Made by a program: the position numbers and the translations under genes. Of a DNA stretch of 64,000 nt, positions 1 to 13,341 are shown in pieces. Position 1 is the first letter of the stretch, and each line of letters opens with the position of its first letter. The notes below the pieces were generated by a model. It searched no databases. It was given only the letters and a program-made list of their open reading frames with translations, and was not told where the DNA came from. Source of the stretch: Rotaria sordida (lineage: Eukaryota > Rotifera > Eurotatoria > Philodinida > Philodinidae); contig CAJNOL010000648.1 of the NCBI GenBank assembly GCA_905250125.1, positions 32,702-96,701 on the forward strand. Reading direction: 5' to 3'.

Positions 1-107
1 TGAGACATAAGACAATGGCTATGTGTCACTCCTTGTATCTCAGCCTTTTACTGTATGTTTTGTTTTGGTTATTATTAAATAAAGACCTTGAATCCACAAA
101 AAAAAAA
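1..107 (+). other. 3' end of a transcript-like sequence with A-tract
   Basis: An AATAAA signal (78-83) is followed 15 bases later by a run of ten A (98-107). This is the spacing of a cleaved and polyadenylated mRNA, so the sequence may be the tail of a retroposed transcript or simply a gene 3' end next to genomic A. No coding sequence was recognised in it. A short open frame downstream (88-306) was not recognised and is not called as a gene. Confidence 0.3.
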
Positions 108-322
108 TGAAAATTCGATCAACTATCCTCTAGTGACTTCTAAGAATACTTTTTACACTTTTCGTGATTGGATGTATAGCCTAGTCTTTGACATGAAAAA
201 AAAAAAACTATTCCATCAAATAAGTCAAATAAACGATGAGTATTCATCTTATTTTAGACCGCCATACATTGACTATCCATGGCTCATTGTGCGTTCGTAT
301 CAATGATGGTTATTGATTATCT

Positions 323-4647
<4,325 letters not shown>

Positions 4648-5051
4648 TATTATGGAGTTAATGTGTGATAGTTTTGATTTATTCACTGATCTTTTTTCAT
4701 TTTTGGTCAGAATTTTCTTATTAACCGATTTTGTACAATTTGTGATGAATCATTTTTTTTAAATATTTTTTATTTCGTTTTTTTTGTTAAAAATTATTGG
4801 TTGCTTATACGTGTTTATATGATAAGCATGTGAATTATTTATTTACAAGAAAATATATATAATGATGATTGTCATTGTTTTTTTCTTTTAATATCACCAA
4901 GAAACAGTGAACAAAGTGAACTTGAAGACAAATAGATAAACTAAAAGAAGAGTTTCTTTTTCAAATGCACTCAATTCTTTTTCTTTAAAGAAAATATCAT
5001 CCGACGGTGGCCATTTCATTTTCCTTTTCTCTTTTAAAAGGCACACACATA

Positions 5052-7082
5052 CACAGGATGTCCAGAAAGTAACAAAACAAAGAAAAGTTTGAATAGATAT
5101 CTTCGCCATATTTTGACCCCTGATAAGGAAATATGCATAGGGCATATTAAACCATCAAAAAAAAATTTCTAAAAGTCTAACACGCAAGATTGGTATCGTT
5201 AGAAAGTGCGCAAAAAACTGAGTATTACCCTAGAATATGAGCGCGGAGTATAGTGTAGTCCTAAGCGAAATTTTTTCAAACAAAATTCCATATATACGCT
5301 TACGACGGAATGAAAAGAAAACTTCGTAAACATATATTGAGAATAGTGTATAACATTCTCCACGATGATAATTTATAATTAAAAGATGATTTAAAGATTT
5401 AATTATATAATAAAAACTCTATAAATTCTGAGTGTTAAAATTAGTTTTGAAATTTAACAATTTATTAGACGATTAAAATATTCTCTGCCATCTAAAACGT
5501 TCTTTTGCTTAATTCATATTCAAAAATCTTTTTTTTTATTTCTTTTTCTTGAAAATCGCATAAGTGTATGACACTTAATTCAATCAGGTAGAAGGAGCTT
5601 CATTTTTTCAAGTTGAATTAATCCGTTTACTGTCTATCATATACATAAAATTTGATGAAAAAGAACTATGTTCTCGGTGAATAAAAATAGCATATTCGAA
5701 TTCAGCGTGGTCAATTACCACCGCTCACATTGAGATCTCCAAAGGGTAATTCTAAGCATTAATCAAAAATATTTTAACAAAATTCAATGGAAAAACATGT
5801 ACAGAACAGAAACAAATAACTGTTTCGCGCTGGATTCAAACCAGCATCGCGTTATTCCACGCTCTTTAGTCATTCGCCTATATGTGAATTATTCTTCTCT
5901 GTTCTGTCTCGAATGCCGTTCTTGTTTTCTTATTTAAGTTTAATTCCATTGCAATGGAATTAAACTTTGGAGATCTCAATGTGAGCGGTGGTAATTGACC
6001 ACGCTGAATTCGAATATGCTATTTTTATTCACCGAGAGCATAATTCTTTTTCATCAAATTTTATGCATATGGTAGACAGCAAACGGATTAATTCAACTTG
6101 AAAAAATGAAGCTTCTTCTACCTGATTGAATTAAGTGTCATACACTTATGCGATTTTCAAGAAAAAGAAATAAAAAAAAAGATTTTTGAATATGAATTAA
6201 GCAAAAGAACGTTTTAGATGGCAGAGAATATTTTAATCGTCTAATAAATTGTTAAATTTCAAAACTAATTTTAACACTCAGAATTTATAGAATTTTTATT
6301 ATATAATTAAATCTTTAAATCATCTTTTAATTATAAATTATCATCGTGAAGAATGTTATACACTATTCTCAATATATGTTTACGCACAGTTTCTTTTCAT
6401 TCCGTCGTAAGTGTATATATATATGTCATCGCGAATGACAGAACGAAAGAAAAAAACTAAAGAAAGAACAAAAAAGTTCTTCTTACAGGGAATTTTGTTT
6501 GAAAATTTTTTTCTTAGGACTACATTATATCCCGCGCTTATATTCTAGGGTAATACTCAGTTTTTTGCGCACTTTCTAACGATACCAATCTTGCGTGTTA
6601 GACTTTTAGACATTTTTTTTCGACGGTTTGATATGAAAACGTTGCTAAAAATTATTTTGAAGTAATACAAGTGACTTCAACAAGAAATTGTAATATTTTC
6701 TGAGTTATGAAAAAAATCAATATATTTATTCCCTTAGCCAAGAATAAACGACAAGTAATTTTTTCGATTACTTCTTCATACTAGTGTCGTTTAATCTCAT
6801 GCTTACACTATAGATACATGTCTTGTTACTCAATGTATTCTAAAAGTTTCAGCCATTAATAAAATTGCAATATTGGTTTTTCATAACTCGTGAAAGGTTA
6901 TAGGTTTTTTTGTTGAAGTTAGTTGTACTAATTCAAAACAATTTTTTACAATGTTTGCCTTATGAATATGACCTATGCATGCTTTCTTATCAGTGGTAAA
7001 AATATCAGCCCATTTGATCAAAATATGGCGGAGATATCTATTCAAACTTTTCTTTATTTTGTTACTTTGTGGACACCCTGTA
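5052..7082. mobile_element. Fold-back DNA element, Tc1/mariner-like ends
   Basis: The outer ends are inverted repeats of about 100 bases beginning CAGGRTGTCC (5054 onward, and the reverse strand ending near 7080), next to TA dinucleotides. Inside lie long inverted arms (5156-5745 against 5962-6625) with a loop of about 215 bases. The right arm carries extra sequence at about 6432-6490 and 6630-6950, so the element is old or composite. It has no transposase and would be non-autonomous. TA flanks and a CAGG start fit the Tc1/mariner group; this is inference from the ends only. Confidence 0.75.
5824..5885 (-). other. tRNA-like sequence in fold-back loop
   Basis: On the minus strand, 5829-5845 forms a T-arm: a 5-bp GCTGG/CCAGC stem with a 7-nt loop TTTGAAT. 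It is preceded by D-arm-like sequence (about 5862-5882). The anticodon stem is imperfect and the 5' acceptor strand does not pair well. It is more likely a decayed tRNA or the head of a tRNA-derived SINE trapped in the loop than a working tRNA. Confidence 0.35.
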
Positions 7083-7198
7083 TAAGGAGCCATCGATAAA
7101 GAACGTCCAAGAAAAGCGAGGTGAAGTTTAAAGATTAGCAAAAACTGAACATATCTAGGCAGAGAAAGGTCTCCAGATAATTAAAATTTTTGAGCATA

Positions 7199-8270
7199 TA
7201 TTGTGCCTAATGTCAATTTTAGAGTTAAATGGCCATGGGCATTTTTTGAATACCTTTAAAATACTCTCTAGAGCCGATGTTACTCTATCTTTTCATAAAA
7301 TCGATGAAAAACACCAATCGTTTTTCTCCTTGAATACATCATGAACTTTGAAAACAATATACTTTCCCAACTACAATATAATGAACAGATAGGCCAACTT
7401 CTCCTCTATCGATCTACGCAAGGTCGAAATCGTTGACTGTTTGCATTCAAAAGATATAAAGATTTTACTGAAGGCTACTCACCAAATTTTTTCAAAATCT
7501 CAGTAGCTGAGAAATATTTTCTTCTATAAGTTTTTATTAGAAACGTCACAAAAAATCCATACATTGGATGTTGGTGTGTGGCTATTGGGTCTAGGTATGA
7601 ATGTAAGTGTTAGTGTGAATGTTGGTTTTTTCTTCAACCATCATCACATTCACATCCGTTTACCAATGAGACACTGTACCCTGAATCATATAGAGTTAGT
7701 CTGAGCCAACATGAAAATAAATATACGTGATAGAAACGCGAAGTTTACTTAACAAAAATAAAGATGGACAAAAACTTCCTGAAGATATTGAATCATTATC
7801 ATCAAAATAAATTCAGTGTATGATTTTTGATAACGTTGTTTCTAATAGAAAAAATTCTGAAGGTTAATAAGTGATATGACGAAGTCGGAGGCGACTAGAA
7901 ACTTATATAAGAAAATATTTTTTAGTTGCTAAGATTTTGAAAAAATTTGATGAGTAGCCTTCAATCAAATCTTTATATCTTTTGAACGCAAACAGTTATC
8001 GATTTCGATCTTGCGTAGATCGATAGAGGAGAAGTTAGGCTATCTGTCCATTATATTATAATTGAAAAAGTATATTGTTTTCAAAGTGAATTCAGCTCAT
8101 GATGTATTCAAGGAGAAAAACGATTGGAGTTTTTCATCGTTTTTATGAAAAGATAGAGCAACGTCGACTCTAGATAGTGTTTAAAATTCGAGTTACTTCA
8201 ATCTTTTTGTTTTAAAGTTATACAAAAAATGCCCGCATCCATTCAACTCTGAAATAGATATTAGACGCAG
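7199..8270. mobile_element. Fold-back element 2
   Basis: Inverted arms of about 330 bases (7199-7535 against 7900-8270) surround a loop of about 360 bases. The arms share long matches, for example the stretch containing the GATCTACGCAAGGTCGAAAT-like sequence near 7415, which recurs inverted near 8005. There is no coding capacity and the superfamily is unclear. The loop contains a decayed telomere-like palindrome (7566-7657). Confidence 0.7.
7566..7657. repeat. Telomere-like palindrome A (decayed)
   Basis: GT-rich sequence with TGGGT and GTGTGAATGTTGG pieces is followed after a short spacer (TTTTTTCTTCAA) by CCATCATCACATTCACATCC. It has the same G-rich to C-rich layout as the better copies in this window, heavily mutated. 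Confidence 0.5.
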
Positions 8271-8581
8271 GAAAGCTAGCATTGTTCGATCCACTTGACT
8301 CCAAGATCTGTAGTTTTGTAGTACTACAAGTGATTCAAAGAATATTCAGACATGACAGAGATTCTCACTAACAGCAGATGAAAAGAAGTCGTGCGTTGGA
8401 TACTGGGTAGTATTTTCTCCTTCGTTTTTCCTGCTAGTTTGACTTAATCAACAGAAAAAAAAGATTCATTCCACCTACTTTCAATATTTTATTTAACTTG
8501 GAATGTTTCTGTAATTTTACTTATGAAGATCCATTTTAGAGAAATATGTTCTTCTAGATTCCTATTAAAAACACGACTGTA

Positions 8582-9690
8582 ATGTCTGAAGAAAAGCCTA
8601 TATTAGCTAAAAATGTATTATTGTCAAAACCTGATTCGAATCCACTCACAAAACTTCGAACACATTTGAATAGCGAGACATGCAGTTGTTGTTTCAATCT
8701 TCGTCCATTGGACAGAGCTCAAATTGTCAATGAACGAGAAATGTCAGGCTATGCGGCACAATTGTGGACGCTTAAAGAAAGTCGTTGGACATCCGAAGCA
8801 AGAGCTCCATATCATGGTGATGAATTTTTACCTCAACGTCCATTGGGTAACATTTGGAATGATTATCAGGTCGATCGACCGACTAAAACTATACTCGATA
8901 AAGAAGGATCTCAAGAAGTTGTTCGCGACCTGAAAGAGACACAACGTCGAGAGCCATGTTCGAAATGTAAGTCTATTGGACGCATTCAATGTTCAAAGTG
9001 CTTGGGTTTTGGCAGTTACGATTGTAAAAAGTGTCAAGGAGGTGTAATTGGGTGTTGTCATGGTGAAGCCTGTTTGAAGTGCAAGGGTGCAGGTTTTTAT
9101 AAGTGTGTTGAGTGCTTGGGAAATGGAAGAATTAATTGTTCGGATTGTCTCAATGATGGCACTGTTCCGTGTCCTGATTGCAAAGGTTTTCGCTTTATTC
9201 CCGTTTGGATGCAATTGCATGTCAAATGGGAAAATCATGAATCAATGATCAGTCGAGATCGTGGCAACAGCAGTATTCTTCCAGCTTCAGAAATAGCGAA
9301 GTCATCGAAAAAAGTCACCTGTTTAGAATTCGACGATACCTGGTCCTCGACACAATCGATTGACGACATACTTAATACCTGTGTTGGGTTGCCTGAAGAT
9401 TTGCGGACCAATATTCATGAAAACTATCACAGAGAACAGAAGGATAAATCAGCTGAAATTATTCGATTGCGTTGTGTTATTGAATGTCTTCATCTAAGAG
9501 AAATCGATTATACATTGAACCAAAATTCAGGTAACATCATTTCTCTGAGAAATTTTTCCAATTGTTTGATTTATTTTTCTGTATAGACGAAATATTTACA
9601 TTTTGCCTCTACGGTGAAGATGAAAGACAAGTCTATGAAAATCAGTACCCATACAAATGTTGTGGTATGCGTTCATGTACTCTTTTATAA
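8582..9690 (+). CDS. SSUH2-like cysteine-rich (DnaJ zinc-finger type) protein
   Basis: Two exons, 8582-9530 and 9587-9690, join in frame across a 56-base intron (CAG|GTAACA...GTATAG|AC) to give 350 aa. Residues about 125-205 hold some eight CxxC(xG) units (CSKC, CSKC, CKKC, CLKC, CVEC, CSDC, CPDC), as in the DnaJ zinc-finger region. No J domain or HPD motif is present. Order and length resemble SSUH2 homologues, whose role is poorly known (reported in tooth development in mammals). The likely function is zinc-dependent protein binding. The start is the first ATG of the open frame; an upstream non-coding exon cannot be excluded. Confidence 0.75.
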
Positions 9691-10743
9691 CAAAGCGTCT
9701 TTCACAATATATCAATAATTACTGGTGAAATCAACAGAATACTAATTAATAATTGCATACTTTTTAAGACCTTGATGTATTATCTTCCTTTTAAAATCTG
9801 ACACGTACCCTTCTAACACATGTACTAATCATACTCGTTCTTATCGCTATATATTTACTCTCTAATAAACTTGTCACGCGAGATATTCCTTTATGGTATG
9901 GGTGAAGAGAAGATCGATATCCACAACAGAGTGGACGAGCCGCGGTGTAATACCACCCCGCCAGCGGGGCGGTGACGGTGCATGACGAAATTTTGCGGTT
10001 TCCCCGCCTTTGTATAACCTTGATTTTTTAAATATACTCAGATCTTTAGAGACATCTTTTAAAAATTTTTTAAACTTTTTCACACACAACTAATCAGTAA
10101 AATGAAGCTTGTTAATGCAGCTCCAAAAAAGCTAAAATGTGTAACACACGTATATTTTCAAAGTTTTTTATCCTGATGCCTAATTTTTAAATTGTAAAAT
10201 ACCCTTTTTTTCGAATACGTATGAAATAATTGATATATTCTATAAAAACTAGAGCCTTTTATGCGCGGTTGCTGAGGTCTATAATGGTGGATTGTCTGTG
10301 ATGGTGGAGTGTCTGTAATGGGGGGTATGTCTGTAATTGGGGTATATTTGTAATGTTCTCTTTCCGGTTGCTATGTGTCTGTAACGGGATAGGGAGAGGC
10401 GAGGGGAAGCCGCCAAACCTCAAACATACAACATACAATTACTATTTTCTTCGAAAATATAAGTGAGTTTCACAAAATAAGTGATTTTATTATAATTGTT
10501 TTTCATTTGGGACTCTTCAAGTATTACATTATCCATTTTAAGGGAGTAGGGGTCAGCCTAAAACAACAATTGATAACAACAAGGAGGGTACACTCTAAAA
10601 AAAAAGGTTTTTTACCGAACCTAAAAAGGATCTTATCCTCGGTACACGGTAAGATACATTTTGGTTTCGTAAAAAACGAGATTTCGTAACAAACCATTTT
10701 TGGAAAGCTGGAATAAAGGTTTCGTAACAGAGGTTTCGTACAA
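9691..10743. other. Non-coding stretch with GC-rich hairpin and G-rich minisatellite
   Basis: No gene is seen. A strong GC hairpin (CACCCCGC / GCGGGGCGGTG) sits at about 9953-9976 in an otherwise AT-rich region. At 10268-10400 a degenerate 17-20 base repeat built on GTCTGTAATGGGG occurs about five times. At 10660-10745 the word GGTTTCGTA recurs just before palindrome B. Confidence 0.5.
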
Positions 10744-10868
10744 AGGGTGTGGGTGTCGGATCCCTTTATTCACATCCACACTCACACCCACGCTCACACC
10801 CACATCCACACTCACACCCACACCCACACTCACACCCACACCCACACCCACACCCACACCCACACCCT
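10744..10868. repeat. Telomere-like palindrome B
   Basis: AGGGTGTGGGTGTC is followed by a core of about 15 bases and then about 100 bases of CCCACA/CTCACA-type repeats ending CACCCT. The C-rich arm is much longer than the G-rich arm. Its right edge abuts a broken minus-strand exon (10869-11047). Confidence 0.85.
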
Positions 10869-11047
10869 CCTTCTCGCTGACTATTCGCGAGAGGAAGACA
10901 TCCACATATGGGATTGAATGAGCATCTATCGTATGGAAGAGCATCTTGGCTTGCACCAGTGCCTTCTTGATCTAATGAATGAACTGATTGTGTTGAATCG
11001 AAAGTTCCAATAGTACAAAATATACATGATAAACTAACAATAGTCAC
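10869..11047 (-). pseudogene. 5' exon of a secreted cysteine-rich protein, truncated
   Basis: An open minus-strand frame starts at 11047 with a signal-peptide-like N-terminus (MTIVSLSCIFCTIGTF) and continues to a cysteine motif (DRCSFNPICGCLP). The reading frame then runs straight into the telomere-like repeats at 10868 and becomes a meaningless Gly-Cys run. No splice donor is evident before the break, so the gene was probably cut here. I do not recognise the family with confidence, and it could be a real small exon whose remainder is lost. Confidence 0.45.
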
Positions 11048-12230
11048 AATATTATATCATTCTAGGAATAGTTGAATGTGTAAAACTCACTTCACTATTA
11101 CTGTTAGCAAGATAATTGTTGGCTACATTGTTATTTGCTTTTTTTTTCAATTCTTCTGATTGCTCTTTCTTCTATAGTCATCACTTAGCATATCAAATTG
11201 TATGATGAGATCAACAATACCTGTTACAAAATCGCAGAAAAAGTGATGTTATCACAGACACAAGCTATCATTCTTTTGCAATTTGATTTTCAATTTCCAT
11301 TTCGCAGAAAATGTCAACGGCAAAATATGTCTGAGATTTATGCGGATGAGATATTAAGTATTCCAAAAACAATAATTATGTTTTATCGAAACATATAATG
11401 GAAGCATTTGTTGTCAAAGTATAGTATGTACGCACATCAAAACATTTTGCTGTCATCCTCTTCCTCGTTCTTGCAGATTTCTCTTAGTCTAGCTTCGAAG
11501 ATAACTATAAGTGTGGAGGTTTATACGTGAATGAATGTATTCTTTTTACGACTACCACAACCATACTGATAGTTTCTAGTTCTATGACGAAATGGGATTA
11601 TGGCTGTGGCTGAAGACGAGTTCCACAATCAAATAATTAAAATTTTTTCATAATTTTTTTCGATTAAATTTGGAATGAATATCATATGAATGGAACTTAC
11701 TAACTTGGAAAAGTACAATTATGATTTGATTGCATGTTATTGAATAATCGATTTTGAACATATACCTGTCAATCCATTCTCTAATATCCAATGATTGCAG
11801 ATTATTAATCATTGATTTGTAATAGTTCCATAGTCAAACGTAATTTTACTTTTCTGATTGAAAAACATTTTAAATGAGAAGACTATTTCCATAAATCCAT
11901 TGAACAGGAAGATATTCATTCATTTTGACAGTCAATTCTTGTCAAATCTCAATATCACTAACAATACTATTAATATCAATTCGTTTCTTGAGACCCGAAA
12001 CAAGCTTTTTATCTTTTCACCATTATAAACAGAATCTGCCACTAAACCCCAATCATTTGTGATCATAACTACGAAAAAGAATATTTAATTCTATTTGATA
12101 GAATTATATTTCTTCAATTTGGGCCGCCTAGTTCAATAAGATGATGTTGGTTCCGACTAGAACTTTTGAGATCAAATTTTGTCACCGGATAATTGAATGA
12201 AGAAAATGTTTGATTCTTTCATTCATTGAT
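11048..12230 (-). pseudogene. Degenerate coding traces, family not recognised
   Basis: Minus-strand frames around 11900-12230 read as protein-like pieces (for example ITNDWGLVADSVYNGE and KKLVSGLKKRIDINSIVSDI) but shift frame and hit a TGA where Arg is plausible. Another piece near 11760-11850 ends in a possible splice donor. No function can be named. The rest of 11048-11690 shows nothing. Confidence 0.25.
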
Positions 12231-12399
12231 GTTTGTCAAACGAGATCATTCTTAGGATGTATGCCTCAATAATAATAGGATATAGATCTGAATAATCGAT
12301 CATTGTTAATTTCTAAAGAAACAATGTTATTTTTATCAATTTATTAAAGGACAACTGATATGGTATATTTGTTTTCTCAACATCAACGAGTAGAACTAA

Positions 12400-13132
12400 T
12401 TAAGAATAGAAGCCAAAAAAGAACTCTAGTTGTTGATTTTGTTTCTTCAATGATCGTTTGTTTTTCATCATTGCATGGCCATTCTCAACAGAGATGAGCA
12501 CAGGACAAGATTTTTCGCCCTGTCCTGCCCTGTCCTGCCCTGCCCTGATAGCCAGCTCTCTCCTGGCGGGCGGCAGGGCAAAAATCAAAATCACGTCCTG
12601 TCCTGTTCCGTCCTGTTCAAATCGCTATCTTTGTCCTTGCGGGCGGCAGAACAGGACAAAAATCAAAATCACGTCCTGTCCTGTTGGCAATCTCTGTCCT
12701 GGCGGGCGGCAGGACAGGACAAAAATCAAAATCGCGTCCTGTCCTACAGGACAGCAGGACCATCCTGTCCTGTGCTCATCTCTGATTCTCAAGACCATTT
12801 GTTGAGTCTACCGTTGTCGCATTTTTTCGTGCATAAATCTCAGCTAATGAAATTGGTTCATAAATATCCTCGCCATTGTCAGATATACCCAGTTCTACAC
12901 ATAAGCGACGAGCATTGGCTGCACTCAATTTATCAAACTAATGACCAATCATCAATCATCCACCGCGTAACAGAGCGGAATTAAGACCTTTGACGCCACA
13001 ATTGAATGTACAAATAATTTGCTGATGCATTGTATCACCAAGTAATCCATCAGAAAGATTGAGAAGAGTAGCGACAACCTGATTGGACAAAACATTGTCC
13101 TGCGTTCAATCGCGGATAATATTTTCAACATT
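12400..13132 (-). pseudogene. AAA-family ATPase C-terminal fragment, pseudogene
   Basis: On the minus strand 13132-12785 reads as the second half of an AAA ATPase module (LLNLSDGLLGD, then ICTFN, then a sensor/arginine-finger-like ALLRGG stretch). The frame resumes at 12488 after a MITE insertion and ends at 12400. Removing the MITE and one 8-bp target copy restores a continuous frame. Stops interrupt it at 13107-13109 and twice near 12940-12960; all are compatible with CGA to TGA or CAG to TAG changes. The 5' half, including Walker A, is missing because the gene ends at palindrome C. The exact subfamily is not identified. Confidence 0.65.
12489..12784. mobile_element. hAT-type MITE, 296 bp, with tandem repeats
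   Basis: Perfect 19-bp terminal inverted repeats (CAGAGATGAGCACAGGACA at 12489-12507; its complement at 12766-12784) are flanked by a perfect 8-bp target duplication ATTCTCAA (12481-12488, 12785-12792). An 8-bp duplication with CA..G ends is typical of the hAT superfamily. The inside holds GC-rich repeats of about 75-80 bases built on CCTGTCCTG and GGGCGGCAGG, each with AAAAATCAAAATCACG. There is no transposase. It inserted into an AAA-ATPase pseudogene, and the clean ends suggest a recent event. Confidence 0.92.
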
Positions 13133-13262
13133 GGGTGTGGGTGTGGGTAAAGAGAGGTACGACACCCATACCACACCCACACTCACACCCGCACCCACAC
13201 CCAAACCCGTACCCACACCCACACCCACACACCCACACCTCACCCACCCACACCTCACACCC
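13133..13262. repeat. Telomere-like palindrome C
   Basis: GGGTGTGGGTGTGGGT runs into the core AAAGAGAGGTACGACACCC and then about 100 bases of CCCACA/CTCACA/CCCGCA repeats. Its left edge is exactly where the AAA-ATPase pseudogene stops; the 3' end of the F-box gene lies 80 bases to the right. Confidence 0.88.
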
Positions 13263-13341
13263 AGAATCGATAATATTTAAAAAAATAACTTTTATTTTAA
13301 AAAGAAAAAAAAATTTGTTTGATAATATAAAATAAAAGTTA

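Noticed and set aside
5829-5893. Functional tRNA on the minus strand
   Set aside because: Good T-arm only; acceptor and anticodon stems do not pair well, and it sits in a transposon loop.
10756-10868. CRISPR-like appearance of regular short repeats
   Set aside because: Continuous minisatellite without unique spacers, in eukaryotic DNA.
12458-12984. Plus-strand frames of 115-169 codons across the GC-rich MITE
   Set aside because: They follow the 80-bp repeats and the antisense of a pseudogene; no protein signature.
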